Shown: positions 31,710 through 43,749, numbered from the stretch's first letter. The stretch is DNA of 64,000 bases from Fonsecaea monophora (GCF_001642475.1 NW_019173966.1:124001-188000), one strand, 5' to 3'. The notes: generated by a model not told the origin, from the sequence alone. A program made the numbers and translations.

Positions 31710-34081
31710 ATGGCGGGCAACGTCGCCCTGACCAGTGAAGATCTTGCCTATGACCTCGATTCCAGGAGCGCCTCGTTCTTCCGAAATCATGCCTGGTCTA
31801 TACCAATGGACCAAGTAGCTGCCCCTCGGCCAGATCCAAGGAGGAACATTTCTCCCATCCAGACCAACAGCCATGGTCTGCGACAGACCACAATGGCAGA
31901 ACATCCCATGATGGATACTTGGAGGTTCCAACAACAACACCAGCAGCACCATCAACAACCGCAGTCACAGCAGACTGCTATGGACTATGCCAATCCTCAG
32001 CAGCCGTACGATTTGCATTACGATGCCCAGTTTCACGGCATGTCTTTACACCATTCTCAGATGACCATGTTGCCGGTGTCGCAGGCTCCGCTCGCTCGCT
32101 TATCGCTCGAAGCCACCTATCTTCCCCTCGGGTCCGGCATCGAGGGCATGCCTCAGAATTGGGCCGAACTTCAGAGCGAATTGATCAACTATACGACGAC
32201 AGATGTTGGACTTGCCGTCTCACCGTATCATCAAATGACCAACTCTCCCACGGGCTCCCATCTCGAAGTCCTTTCGCAGCCCAGTTCCTGTGACGAACAC
32301 GGGTGGACCATGGTTGAGCCCAGAACGTCCTTTGAGTCCTACGAGCGACAATTCTTCGTTGATCCTAACCAGACTGTGCACAATAGAACCTTGTCCGAAT
32401 CGTCATACTCAGACCTAGAACAGCATAGCCATGGCGCACTGATGTCCAGTCTCGACTTAGGTGCCTCCCAGGCTGTGTATTCACCAACCACCCTGTCAGA
32501 TAGCGACTTTGAATACCCCGGACATACTCACCGCCTGTCAATAGACCACAGCTCGGGCTCCATGAGCGTCAACCCTTCAGCCCTCGTGCGCCCCATTCCA
32601 ATCCCCTCGGCCAAGTCGTCCGCACCGTCGATACGATCCCCCGGATCCCAAGGCTCAGCCGGCTCTCCTGGCCGCAAACCTTCCCGAAAGAGCCCCATGG
32701 CCGCCAAGTCAACAGATAAGGTTATGAAAAAGTCATCACCTAGTGGCAAGGCAGAAGGGGAGAAACGAGTTGGCCGAAGAAAAGGACCGCTCCGGCCGGA
32801 GCAACGGAAACAAGCCAGTGAAATCCGGAAGTTGAGAGCCTGCCTGCGATGTAAATTCTTGAAGAAGACCTGCGACAAAGGAGAACCTTGTGCTGGATGT
32901 CAACCGTCGCACGCTCGCCTGTGGCAAGTCCCTTGCACTCGCATCGACATCAAGGAGATTGGCTACTTTTTGAAGGACTGGAAGTTCGACTATGAGAGAC
33001 ACATTTCGCTCGGCTTCTCTGTGGGTAATATCAAGGGGTTTTCGGATACTGAGAAGACGCTATTCATCACCCACGGTTATGGTCATATGCTCCCCGTCAC
33101 CGCTCGAGAAGTGTATGTCAGGGATGAGACGTGTTTGAAGATGGATTGGATCGAGGCCAACTCATTCGCGCCCGATGGCTACGAAGTATCGACGGCCAAG
33201 CTCTCAGCTGGCATGGAAGGCATCTCGACAACCATGCTAAGTGATTACCTTGACCGACATATTGACGGCACTGGCACATTTGAGAAATTTGTGGACGATT
33301 ACTTTGAGGGAACACCTTTCCTCTCACAAATGCTCAAGACGGCTTACCGGTTCTACTTCAAAACCGGATCGAAGATCATCAAGAAGGCTTTGAAGTTGAT
33401 GCTAGCCTATAATTTAACGCTGCACATCACCATGGTCGAAGGAGTGCCAAGCGAAGAGTCTTTCGTTGGTAAAATTGAAGAGCAGACATCCAAATTCTTC
33501 GGCAAGACGATGGCTCCCGTCATGATCAACTTCCAAATCAAGTGTGCCATGGCTGATATGTGGCGCGAGCTGCACAAGGATGTACTCGAAGAACTGTCCA
33601 GCCTATATTCGAGCGTGTACAGTGGAGATAAGCTCAAGAACTGGCCCACTATCTTCATCCTTGCATCAGTCTTGCTGGCAGTGTGGGAATGCATGCAATT
33701 TGATTGCCACTACCGTGTCCCCGATTCTGCGGCCGTAGAGAAGTTCTGCAACGACATGGAAACCACGCCCGTCGGTGTCGTGGTCGGCCTCTTCCAGGCC
33801 ATCTCTCAAAAACTCCCATCCTTCCTTGAATGGGATACTTCCAAGCACCATGCGCTCCTGGCATCCAACATGGATGTATGCAACACGATGAGCGAAGTCC
33901 GAGAACATGTGACGAGATATGGTGAGGAGATTTCCATGCCCCTCTTTTGACCAAGTGCAAAGAACTAATGCGGTGTGTAGAAAACTACTTACGAGGTCGA
34001 CCCAACGCACGGTTCGACCGCAAAGATTTTGATTCGTTGTCGAACAAATTCCTTGCCAAACTTGTGATCCGAGCGAACTAG
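31710..34081 (+). CDS. large regulator with internal zinc-cluster-like domain
   Basis: This is a likely transcription factor of 770 residues. Exons are 31710-33921 and 33981-34081. The N-terminal third is low-complexity, with a Gln/His run (residues about 74-90) and many Ser/Pro motifs. A basic region (KKSSPSGKAEGEKRVGRRKG) precedes a cysteine cluster at about residues 377-405. Its spacing is C-x2-C-x6-C-x5-C-x2-C-x11-C, wider at the last step than the usual Zn2Cys6 pattern. The cluster is followed by IDIKEIGYFLKDW and a long helical domain with WIEANSFAPDGY and ASVLLAVWECMQFD. The location of the cluster in mid-protein, followed by this domain, is seen in a group of uncharacterised filamentous-fungal regulators. 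The ATG has a good context (TCAACCATGG), and the next upstream in-frame start-like codon is TTG. Targets are unknown. Confidence 0.82.
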
Positions 34082-36043
34082 GCATACGATGCATTTACGT
34101 CTTACGATGAGAAGGTCCTGTCATTGCAGATCTCACGAGGTATTCGACGTGTCTCACGATAGCATATATTGCTTCTTGATTTTGTTTTCACGTGTATCGG
34201 ATGGACGACTGATGAACGACCATGGCGTTATGACGACGACGACGACGAATGCACTCATTAGCATGAATCTAGCCCTTGAATTTTTTTTACCACGCATATA
34301 TACAAATTTTTTTTGTGTCTGGAGGGGTCGGTTGAGGGTAGCGGGGATGGGATGGAGCACCACAGCCGCGGGAAGCAGTGAGATTTCTTTTGAAAGCATG
34401 AACAAGGATGGCGCTGTGCTTGCGACGAGCGTTTCCTAACAGATCCTGCACCATCTTGACCACATGTCTATACTTGGCGAGGTTAGCGGCTCTGAATGCA
34501 CCATTTCAGAAATTATATAGACGTCAAAAGGAGAGAAAAAAATAACTCGAAGAAAGAGAAGGCTCCTCACGGCAAACTGTCGGGCAATTGTCACTGGCAT
34601 GGTCATGTTTTGTTGACGGAGTGGTGGGATGGTGTGTCTTTCTTGATGTAACGGGAAGGACAGGGACGGTGGTGGCGATGAGGATGGGGGGTATGCGATA
34701 CATGGAGAGCGTGTCTGTCAACCATGAAATGTCGAGTCACTATCACTATCACTGTCAATCACTCGCAAATCGAGATGTCATTGAATAGTCGAGCAGAGAA
34801 AAAAAAGGTCATTGAGATCATTTCCACTTTCCTAGCTTGCCAGTACAGGTACTTCCGTGTAATACAGTAGGCGAGGACGGGGATGACAGATGGACGATCC
34901 CGTTCCAATGGAGCACGCGATGATGGCGGCCATGGAAACGGGAGGCACCGAAGACCTGGCACAGGCAACACAGGCAGGGAAGGCATTCCTGATTGAGTAG
35001 TGGTGGCTAAGATCTTGAAGAAATAGTGGAACATTCTATAGGCGTGGGCAGTACCTACAATGCCTAAATCGTACGAAGTGCCTGAGGAAGGTGTAGGTCC
35101 GACTGTGCCACTGTGGCTTCCGGCTGCCCAGTGCCCACTATTATTCACTGCGAAACTGCCCACTTTTGCCCCGGAACCCTGATCCGAAACCCGTACTGAC
35201 GTACTACCACAAGAACAGTAGGTAAATTACTTGTTTCTTCTTCCTGTCGGTATTATTATTATCAACATCAAATGAAATCAAACGAGACTTGGTACCTCAT
35301 TGCGAAACCCAAGAAAGCGCCAGAAACATCCCCATCTTCGTCCCCATCGAATTTTTCCTTCTCCCGAAGATGAGCCTCAATTGACCGGACCGTGTCCATC
35401 GCACCCTCTCACATGCCTCTTGTGTCACTTGGCCCTCCTCATTGACCCTCGCACCTCGACAACGACTTCAACTCCTTGACCTCTCCAAAGCTTCTCCTAG
35501 TTGGCAAATAAACATCAAGACGCCGTTACAGATCTTCACACCACGCCACCGAGCACCGATTCTCGTGGAACTCAGAAGTGACGCTTGGGAAGTGACGAAC
35601 AGCCGACGTTACTAGCGAATACGGATCACGCCTTCCTCAATTCATCTGTTTGCACCTGCATCTCGATTGCGTTTTGACTGGCTTGAAAGAAAGCATTGGG
35701 CATTGGGCAGGAATTCATCCTCCCAGCACCAAACAAACTTATTGCAATCCATCCACTTATCAAGTTGACATCTCTGCCTTTACAGTCACCTCAACTTCTT
35801 TTCCACCTCTCCAGTCTGCAACAACACCAGATCACACACCAAGGTTGCTGGGGTCATTTCACAACTCCCACCAATACCCCACCGTCACCCGTTCACCCAC
35901 CAGCATTCTCACCTGGCTTCGTACCTTGACCCTTTCCCTCACATCCTCCATCTGATCATCTTCCGAACTCGTTCTGAGTCAGCTCTGACAATTCAAAACA
36001 TTAAGGGGCTTCTGCAGCAACCTGGACAAATTCTGTTGCAGAC
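34082..36043. other. 2-kb intergenic region, TPS1 promoter and leader
   Basis: No gene is supported. A (GAC)5 run lies near 34232. The 35300-36040 part is C/T- and CA-rich and probably includes the TPS1 promoter and leader. An AGGGG (stress-response-element core) lies at 36004-36008, 36 bp before the ATG, so it is more likely in the leader than a working promoter site. Confidence 0.5.
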
Positions 36044-37883
36044 ATGCCATCCGTGAACGACAGCCCGTCGAAGGTGGAATCACGACTTCTCCTGGTCTCC
36101 AACCGTCTTCCAATCACCATCAAGCGCTCCCCCGAAGGGAAATATGATTTCTCTATGTCTTCAGGAGGTCTTGTCACAGGTCTAAGTGGCTTAGCCAAGA
36201 GCACCAAGTTTCAGTGGTATGGCTGGCCAGGACTGGAAGTCCCTGAAGACGAGGCTGGCGGCGTGGTCAAGCGACTGAAGGATGAGTTCGATGCTATTCC
36301 CGTTTTCGTGGACGACGAGTTGGCTGATCGCCACTACAATGGATTTTCAAGTACAGCTCCCCATAGTACTCGTTACTAACGACAAGTCCAGCTAACAAAC
36401 CCTAGATTCTATCATGTGGCCGCTCTTCCACTACCATCCTGGCGAAATCACATTCGATGAGTCCGCTTGGAATGCTTACTCAGAAGTCAACCGTCTCTTC
36501 GCTCGGGCCATTGCCAAAGAAGTCGAGGATGGCGATCTTGTCTGGGTCCATGACTACCACCTGATGCTCTTACCCCAGATGCTTCGCGAAGAGATCGGGT
36601 CCACCAAATCCAACGTCAAGATTGGGTTCTTCCTACATACCCCTTTCCCATCGAGTGAGATATACAGGATTCTGCCCGTGCGAAATGAAATCCTGTTGGG
36701 GGTTCTACACTGTGATCTGATTGGCTTCCACACCTACGACTACGCTCGACACTTCCTTAGCAGCTGTTCGCGGATCTTGAACCTCACCACCACGCCCAAC
36801 GGGGTCGAATTTGAGGGCAAAGTTGTCACAGTCGGTGCTTTCCCGATTGGCATCGACCCGGAGAAGTTCACCGAAGGCCTGAAGAAAGAGAAGGTTCAAA
36901 AGCGCATTGCTGTGCTGGAGGAAAAGTTCAAGGGCGTCAAGTTGATTGTTGGTGTAGATCGGCTCGATTACATCAAGGGTGTTCCCCAGAAACTTCATGC
37001 CCTCGAAGTTTTCCTTACAGACCACCCCGAATGGATTGGCAAGGTGGTTTTAGTCCAAGTCGCCGTGCCCAGCAGACAGGACGTTGAGGAGTATCAGAAT
37101 CTCCGAGCAGTCGTCAACGAGTTGGTGGGACGCATCAACGGAAAATTCGGTAAGTTGCTTCCAAGTCTATCCAGGTTCACCTAGAGTCTGGCTTGCTGAC
37201 AACCCTAGGCACGGTCGAGTTCATGCCCATCCACTTCATGCACAAATCGGTCAACTTCGACGAGCTTATCGCCCTTTATGCCGTCTCAGATGTTTGTCTT
37301 GTCTCCTCGACACGAGACGGCATGAACCTGGTATCATTTGAGTATATTGCCTCTCAGGAACAGCGCAAAGGCGTTCTGATACTCTCGGAATTTGCCGGTG
37401 CCGCACAGAGCTTGAACGGGAGTATCTTGGTGAACCCCTGGAACACCGAGGAACTGGCAAGTGCCATACAGGAGGCGGTAACCATGAGTCCAGAACACCG
37501 TGCTATCAACTATGCCAAGCTCCACAAATATGTGTTCAAGTACACCAGGTGAGTTATTCCACAGTCTTGTATCCAGTCGTTGCTCGTCAGCATGTCTAAC
37601 GAAAGTCTCAAGTGCTTTCTGGGGTCAATCTTTCGTCGCCGAATTGACCAGAATATCCGCCCAAGGAGAGAAGAAGTTGAAGTTACGGCGAGCATCCCTG
37701 ATAAAATCGCCGTCTCAACAACCGCCTTCAGAGAACAGAGATGGGGAGTCACAGTCGAAGCCAGCATCTCAACCGTCCCAGCCAACCACAAAAGCAGACG
37801 TCGAAATCGATGGCCAGCCAGCATCGAGAGGTGATGTCGCGGCTGCTGATGGAATCTCAAAAGAAAAGTCAGCGACGATATGA
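36044..37883 (+). CDS. TPS1: alpha,alpha-trehalose-phosphate synthase (UDP-forming)
   Basis: Tps1 joins UDP-glucose and glucose-6-phosphate to trehalose-6-phosphate, the first step of trehalose synthesis, and restrains glycolytic influx. Exons are 36044-36350, 36406-37149, 37209-37548 and 37613-37883, giving 553 residues. The GT20 glycosyltransferase core has SNRLPITIKR and SSGGLVTGLSG (glucose-6-phosphate site), HDYHLMLLPQMLR, FFLHTPFPSSEIYR, GFHTYDYARHFLSSC, GVDRLDYIKGVPQKL and STRDGMNLVSFEYIA (UDP-glucose site). There is no C-terminal phosphatase domain, as expected for Tps1 rather than Tps2. A hydrophilic tail of about 70 residues, rich in Ser/Gln/Pro, follows the core. It could be a regulatory extension. 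All introns are short GT-AG. Confidence 0.97.
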
Positions 37884-38576
37884 TATGAAGGGATGAAGCT
37901 CGATAATGTGTGGCAACGAAAGGATACGAGGTCATGTGGTAGAGTTCTCCCGTGAGCTCTTCCCGTTGCATTAATTACAGTCATGCGGTAGTACTTTAGA
38001 CAAAGGGCCAAAGCAACACAGAAAGACAGGGCAAGGCGCTGAGGGGAACCATAGACGGGAAATGAATTCATCCATCGTTGCGAGTATCTCAATAGTACCT
38101 GGGCAATCGAGTCTTGTCGTGGCTTGACACATGAATAGACATTGCATTCGCTTTCTGATCAGCTGCCACAGTAGTACACCCTCTGTCTATATGTACGGTG
38201 CATAGTCTTTTGACTGTTTACCAGGTAGACACAAGTTGATCCCCTCTCGACCCGTATAATCGGAAAAGAGAAGAGTTCGGCTGACCAGCTATGCGTGCCT
38301 TTCATCCAGCCAGCCTTTTTCTTTCTTTCTGTGCTCCTTGAAAATTTGACATTTCACATTGTAAGTATGTGTAAGTGTCTCGGATATTTGATCTTGAAAC
38401 GGATGGATTGATTGATTGATTGATTTGGCCCCAATCAATACTAGCCATATACATGTGCAGAAGTAGTAGTGGTAGCAGGGGACAGTGTACAGTGTTTGGT
38501 TCCGCTCGTGCTGCAGTGCCGGCTTCGTCCCTTTTTCGGAGGTCGGTTAAACCGGTGCCTCCCTTGATCTCCCTCT
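37884..38576. other. convergent intergenic region
   Basis: These are 3' flanks of TPS1 and the mitoribosomal gene, with a (GATT)5 microsatellite. No gene is supported. Confidence 0.55.
38406..38425 (+). repeat. (GATT)5 microsatellite
   Basis: Five perfect GATT units lie in the convergent spacer between TPS1 and the uS17m gene. Confidence 0.9.
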
Positions 38577-39629
38577 TTACGAGACCCGTTCTCCCTCCAC
38601 GACGTTGGCGCTTTGGTTTGCTTTCGGCTGGTTCTTCTTGCTGCTGCCGCTGGCCTTTGCATTCCTCCTTCCCTTCTGTCTTACCGCCAACTTCTTGGTC
38701 TCGCCCTCGGTGCCGGCCCACCTGCCCTTCTCGCTGCCCACGACCCTAGGCTGTCTCTGAGCGACGGGTACGCCAAAGGGGCTGAGGACCTCGCGGACAA
38801 TGTACCGCACGCCCTGCTCCTTGACCATGCCGTTGCGGTCGCGCGGCCGGTGCCTCTTGACGACGACCTGGCCGCGGCGGTCTCTCTGCTGCCGGATCGA
38901 GGGCGGGAACGCGCCGAACCGCACCACGTCGCCCTCGAGCAGCAGGTTGTGCGGGTCGTGCACCAGGCTGTGCGTCGGCCGCGTAAAGTGTTTCTGGAAG
39001 TGCGCGTGCCACACCTGTATGTGCCGCGTCACCCGCACCGTCTTTTGCATCGTCCCAGCCCGCGTCACCGTCCCTACCAGCGTGGGCGAGGTGGATAGGA
39101 ATTCTGCGTCCGCGTCGGGGATCTCGTGCGAGGTGGATGATGATGATGAGGAGGAGGAGTAAATCAGCGACGGGTCCCAGGACGAAGCCGACGGTGCCGG
39201 CGGCGATGACTGTGGTATTTGTGTTTGTGATGAGCTCTGAGGGATGGAGGAGGTAGACGATCTTTTCAGGTCGGGATCCGTCGACGCTCGTGAGAGGATG
39301 CTGGGGGCAACGTTCGCTCCGTCATCGCTGGCTTTGCCCAGTATCGAGGCCTCGAGTCCCTCCGAGGATGACGGCGGGAGGTCAGTGACAGGCTGTGCTT
39401 GGTGCTTCAGATATGTCGATGAGAATGCTCGGTGTTGCTGCACGGAGACTCGACGACATTGTGATAAACCGCGAGTGGCTCCTCCTCGACGAGCAGCTAG
39501 TGACGGCGGCGACGTGAGAGCGGCCGAATTTGCAGACGACTGCGATGACGACGACGCTAGAGTCCTCGCCCGACTAGCACAGGCAGAGGCACGCCGCGCG
39601 AGCACCGTCGCAGAAGAGGAGCAGTTCAT
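38577..39629 (-). CDS. MRPS17: mitochondrial small-subunit ribosomal protein uS17m
   Basis: uS17m binds the 5' domain of the mitochondrial small-subunit rRNA. The single exon codes 350 residues from ATG at 39629 (MNCSSSATVLARRASACASR), a serine/arginine-rich mitochondrial targeting sequence. The S17 OB-fold lies at about residues 175-250: VGTVTRAGTMQKTVRV, then HIQVWHAHFQKHFTRPTHSL and DPHNLLLEGDVVRFGAFP. Around it are a 150-residue serine-rich N-terminal stretch, including an uninterrupted run of serines near residue 155, and a 100-residue basic C-terminal extension (KKLAVRQKGRRNAKASGSSK). Bacterial S17 has about 85 residues and the yeast mitochondrial form about 240, so this form is unusually extended. 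Codons are very GC-rich. It is tandem with RPN9. Confidence 0.88.
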   Translation of the reverse strand: MNCSSSATVLARRASACASRARTLASSSSQSSANSAALTSPPSLAARRGGATRGLSQCRRVSVQQHRAFSSTYLKHQAQPVTDLPPSSSEGLEASILGKASDDGANVAPSILSRASTDPDLKRSSTSSIPQSSSQTQIPQSSPPAPSASSWDPSLIYSSSSSSSSTSHEIPDADAEFLSTSPTLVGTVTRAGTMQKTVRVTRHIQVWHAHFQKHFTRPTHSLVHDPHNLLLEGDVVRFGAFPPSIRQQRDRRGQVVVKRHRPRDRNGMVKEQGVRYIVREVLSPFGVPVAQRQPRVVGSEKGRWAGTEGETKKLAVRQKGRRNAKASGSSKKNQPKANQSANVVEGERVS

Positions 39630-40177
39630 GATATGAACGATCCGCGGTTTACACAGAACACTTTTCAAAGCCGCGCGAGCAGGAGAAAGGGAGGCCCCCA
39701 AACGTAATTGAATCGCTCGCAGGATCAGAGTCCAGGTCGTAAAGTAATGCTGATCGAATTGTGCGCCGTAGAAAGGATGGGGAACAAAGAGCTCCCTCGA
39801 TGCGCCGTCGACTCGATGTCCAAAATTTTAGGGTGCATTGAATCGGAATCGGAGAAGTTGGTGGAGAGCTCCTTGGACCCAAAGAGCCCGGCCTAGCTTC
39901 AGCCTCGCCAACCTCAACCTCAGCCTCCGCCTCAGCCTCGTCCTCGTAACGCTTGACTACGCTACTCGTGCAGTACCAGTGCATTCTGGATCGTGGGAAC
40001 AGAATACTAGGCACCAAGTCATAATTACTGGATTTTATCCTCAATGCCTAATCCTACAGTGGTTGCTTTTTGGCTCTCAACGGAGCCATATCCATCGGCC
40101 GTCTAACCGCTGCTTTGATGTCTTGAAACGCCACGCCATCCCCCGTGTCGTTGTCACACGTTTGTGATGGATGACGA
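39630..40177. other. intergenic, uS17m promoter and RPN9 3' side
   Basis: A GCCTCAGCCTC-like degenerate repeat lies near 39895-39940. No gene is supported. Confidence 0.5.
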
Positions 40178-41388
40178 CTATGCCGCCCAAACGTCCTTCC
40201 CGACGCCCTCTATCCAGTGGCCCAATTCATTGACATTGCTGTCCCACTCCTTAAGTCGCTGCCTCATGCCCTCAATTTGATTCCGTTCCAGTACTTTAGG
40301 CTGTACCCAATTGATCCTCGCAATCTGCGCGACCTGGTCAATCTTGCCTCGCAAAAGCCCCAAGCTAAGCGCCTTCATGATCAGATGCTCAATTTCATCG
40401 GGCTTCACATTTGTCTCATGGCTGATGGTCTTGAATGTCATGGCACGGTCGTGCGGTGGTCGCTTAAACACCAGCTCTGTCAACGCAGCCAAGTTGATCT
40501 TCTGCCAGAGGAACAATCGATGTGAGTCGAGGATGGGGTCCTTGCTGAGGTTATTGGACATCCGATCGAACGTAGCGAGATCTCCTCGGTTGAAGGCGAA
40601 GAGGAGGTCCCGCAGCCATGACTGAGCATGCGGAGGTTTCAGAACGTCAAGGATGGGATGCAGTAGCAGCTCCCCGAAGTTGTAGATCTGGTCCGACACC
40701 AGTGCGGCGATGGCCAGGTTGTATGCTCTATGCTGTCGTTGCTCGGTGTTCAATTCTGTCTCATCTATGCATGCAAGATACAGCAATGAGTTTCTGTAGT
40801 AGGATGTGTAGTCGTTCGCAGCTTGGAAATAGTCGGCATTGACTCGGTAGAAGGCCGCGTGGACAACAGTTTCCACAAAATCGAACTGGTCCAAAGTCTT
40901 TTGCGCCTTCTCTAGTTGTTCCTTTGCTTTTGCCGCCTCTCCTAATCTCAGGTAAACACTGGCCAGCTCGGTGATCGTGTAAACGTGGGCTTCTTCGGAA
41001 TCTGGTTTGGCAACTCGATCGGCGAGAGTTTTGAGAAATTGACTCCGCTCTGTGTCATCTGTTGAAAGATCAGGCTTTTGTTCCCTGTGCGAGAGTTCTA
41101 GGACTTACCCTTGATTTGCGCCGAGGCGCTCAGTGCCAACTTGACAAGTTTGAGCTGATTGATCTTGTCTGCGAAACTGATGATGAATGTGTTGTAGATG
41201 GGTAATCTCTGAGAAGTGCTCTCTGGGTTCGAGAAGTACTCCAGGAGAGTATCTGTCAGTTGATGCCATAGCTTACGTTCCCAGAGGTCTTCGAATGTGA
41301 GGAAGAGGTGTTGAAGTTCCGTGGGTGCTTCATCTCGTTGTTCTGCGAGGAAATTGGAGATGGCCTCTGGATCGTTGTGTTTAGACAT
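40178..41388 (-). CDS. RPN9: 26S proteasome regulatory subunit Rpn9
   Basis: Rpn9 (PSMD13) is a PCI-domain subunit of the proteasome lid. Exons are 41109-41388 and 40178-41058, giving 386 residues, close to the yeast length. The start MSKHNDPEAISNFLAEQRDE matches the family. TPR-like helices run through the N-terminal two thirds (FEDLWERKLWHQLTDTL, ITELASVYLRLGEAAKAKEQ). The PCI domain covers about residues 245-350 (LLFAFNRGDLATFDRM, KINLAALTELVFKRP, IEHLIMKALSLGLLRGKIDQ). The C-terminal helix is WDSNVNELGHWIEGV. The 50-nt intron has GTAAGT and TTTCAACAG. A longer N-terminal extension is open upstream, but the conserved start favours 41388. Confidence 0.95.
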
Positions 41389-42315
41389 GGCGGTACCGAA
41401 GTGGAAGGAAGAAAGAGAGGTGCCGAATGAGAACCGTCTTCCGGAGTGTGTGAACGTGAGAAAAGACGGGGAAGATGGAAAGAATGCGTATGCAAATGGC
41501 GGGTTGTGTATGCAGATGCTTTGAGCGGCGGTCGCAGGCAATCGACAGGCGCGTCAACCCTCCCTTAGGGTCACGTGTTCAGCCTCGCTGGCAGAATGCA
41601 AACTGCAAAATACGAAATAATCTTAATGGCCTTCTATTCTATCCTTTCGAAAGATCGACCATCACCATCGCCTTCGAACAACCTCGTCAAATGCTTCATG
41701 CAGAACGCCAAAGTGGTAGGACCCTGTATACTACACTCACTTAATAAGTGATACTCATCCTACGGCTCAGAGGATTCTCTTCCATTTTGGACATCACCAA
41801 CAATCCTCAGTCTGGACTTTGATTCACCTTCGTTTCTGAACGGCAGGATTGTCCATTTTGCTGCTCCTGCTCGTTGCTCCTGGACATACATATCCAACAG
41901 CTGCTGGTGGAAACCATCGAGTACAGGACACCAACATCGAGCCATGTGCAAGAGCGCCGAGCGATTTTGAACTCGCCCACGTTGGACGGACTCAGATGAA
42001 ATCCAGCAGAAATGGTCATGTCGCGCCGGTGGCAGGACCTAAGAGCTGGTCGCCGAGTAGAATCTCTAGCCTTACCTTTTCTGCCCGACGTATATGAAGA
42101 AGAATTGACTGTGGCGTCTCTTATACCTCTCGGTGGGCCCAACAATAAGTAGAAGAATCTTTACCTCTGCCTGCTGCTAGGTGTCTGGCCGTCTAACGGC
42201 ATCAAAAAAGCAATGTGCGTGCAAGGCGAATACTTGTCACCGCGAAAGCCGGCCCATGACAGACAAACTTCCCTGTCCAGAGTGATGCGCAACTCAAGTA
42301 GTCTTGTATGTCTCC
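41389..42315. other. intergenic, RPN9 promoter and 3' side of a C6 regulator
   Basis: No gene is supported. A 63-codon minus frame at 41760-41951 starts with ATG and reads plausibly, but I recognise no family and see no further exon. Confidence 0.4.
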
Positions 42316-43749
42316 TCAATCCAAATGCGGGGCCAGGTATCTGTTTAGATCAAACCAGAACAGTCCAGATATCTCATCCACTGTTCGCCAGAAAGTCATC
42401 ATAATTGACTTCAACCGGACCTGGTACGTAAATGGGAGATCTTGGAATAGGGTGACCTTATCCAGAACATTTTGGCGTTTCGCTGGGTCGCGAACTTCGA
42501 AAGCTGCCACGAGAAGGGCAAAATCCATTGACACGACCGTCCTGTTGACCAGACTAGAGATCGAGTCAAACTGATCGAGGATCATGTCGGACAGGGCTTC
42601 GGAGCGATTCATACATGTGCCAAAGGGATGTCGGAGTCGATGAGCAATCAACAATAGGCTCTGACGAAAGATGTGTGCCTGTGAAAGCATATGCGCCACC
42701 TCACCCTGAGAATATCGGCTCAGGAAGTCCGTTGGGTACGTGGGTCGCCAGTCAGATATCTTGGCTTCCAGAGACTGGAGTTGCATCAACAAGCTCTGAT
42801 GGCTGTCTTCGGCGGGATGGCAAAGCTTGGTGGATAGGATGCAGATGTCGTAGCCGTAGGAGAGCAGTGGTGCTGACAATCCTAGATAGCGGTTTATCAA
42901 GCCTTCTGCCCGGTTTCGGAATCGAAAACTAGGCACCTGATGCCGAAACAGACACCCCTCGAGTTCAATGTGAAGTATGCAGATCAGGAACGCGAGGTCA
43001 TCGTGGTCGATCTCTGCGTGACCGCCATTGAGAGACTCCAGCACAGGGAGCGTGTATCTGCAGAGGCGAAAAGCGCTGCCACCAACCACGAAGATGTTGA
43101 AGGTCGAAACAGCCAAGGCGAGGCTCAAATAGAGAGACCTATCTTGTGGACTGGAGATCTGAAAGGACCGAAACGTGCTGAGAGCTGAGGTGGCTTTGTG
43201 ATAATAGTAGGTCACATTGAGACGCGTTGCACCTGGAGCTGGATTGTCTGCGCAAATGCCAGCGCATGCCAGAAAAGCATCTTTGAGCAACGGCATGGCA
43301 GCATAAAGTCGCGTGGCAATGGCACGAAAATGCTCGTCTGCAAACGTCGGGCCCAGAACGAACCGTGCGAAGAATCTGTCCTTGTCTAATATAACTTCCA
43401 GAGACTGTTGCTCGGAGGGTGTCAAGCTGTGAAAGGCAGACAAGTCCCGGGGTACAGCCTGTAGTCGACATTGGACATTTTTCTCGGAATCAGGCCCATT
43501 GAAGGCGTTTTTAGGACAGGCAACGGGACTTAAAGATATGGTATCCTGCTGCTCAATTGCTGATGTTGATGAAGACGCCCTCCGTGGTGGAGGCTTGCGG
43601 CCAGGTCGATTCAACTTTCGGCGGGTTTCGCAGACACGCCCTAGTCTCAAGCATCTCTCACAGACGGGGGAGCCATTCCAACGGCGACAACATTCCTTGA
43701 ATGCATGGCAGCGGTCACAGGCCCGTTGCTGTTTGTGGTTGACTTTCAT
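42316..43749 (-). CDS. Zn2Cys6 transcription factor
   Basis: This intronless gene codes 477 residues. The N-terminal binuclear zinc cluster (residues about 11-40) fits the canonical spacing C-x2-C-x6-C-x8-C-x2-C-x6-C, starting ACDRCHAFKECC and ending RCLRLGRVC. A proline/arginine linker (RKLNRPGRKPPPRR) follows, then a helical regulatory domain resembling the fungal transcription-factor domain found in many C6 proteins (YYHKATSALSTFRSF, LALAVSTFNIFVVGG, FLICILHIELEGCLF). The cluster is degenerate in its basic stretch compared with Gal4-type proteins. No biosynthetic gene lies next to it, so its target is unknown. It is divergent from VPS51 across about 320 bp. Confidence 0.88.
   Translation of the reverse strand: MKVNHKQQRACDRCHAFKECCRRWNGSPVCERCLRLGRVCETRRKLNRPGRKPPPRRASSSTSAIEQQDTISLSPVACPKNAFNGPDSEKNVQCRLQAVPRDLSAFHSLTPSEQQSLEVILDKDRFFARFVLGPTFADEHFRAIATRLYAAMPLLKDAFLACAGICADNPAPGATRLNVTYYYHKATSALSTFRSFQISSPQDRSLYLSLALAVSTFNIFVVGGSAFRLCRYTLPVLESLNGGHAEIDHDDLAFLICILHIELEGCLFRHQVPSFRFRNRAEGLINRYLGLSAPLLSYGYDICILSTKLCHPAEDSHQSLLMQLQSLEAKISDWRPTYPTDFLSRYSQGEVAHMLSQAHIFRQSLLLIAHRLRHPFGTCMNRSEALSDMILDQFDSISSLVNRTVVSMDFALLVAAFEVRDPAKRQNVLDKVTLFQDLPFTYQVRLKSIMMTFWRTVDEISGLFWFDLNRYLAPHLD

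Noticed and set aside
41760..41951. 63-codon minus frame starting MHMARCW
   Set aside because: It reads plausibly, but no family or adjoining exon could be found between RPN9 and the C6 regulator.
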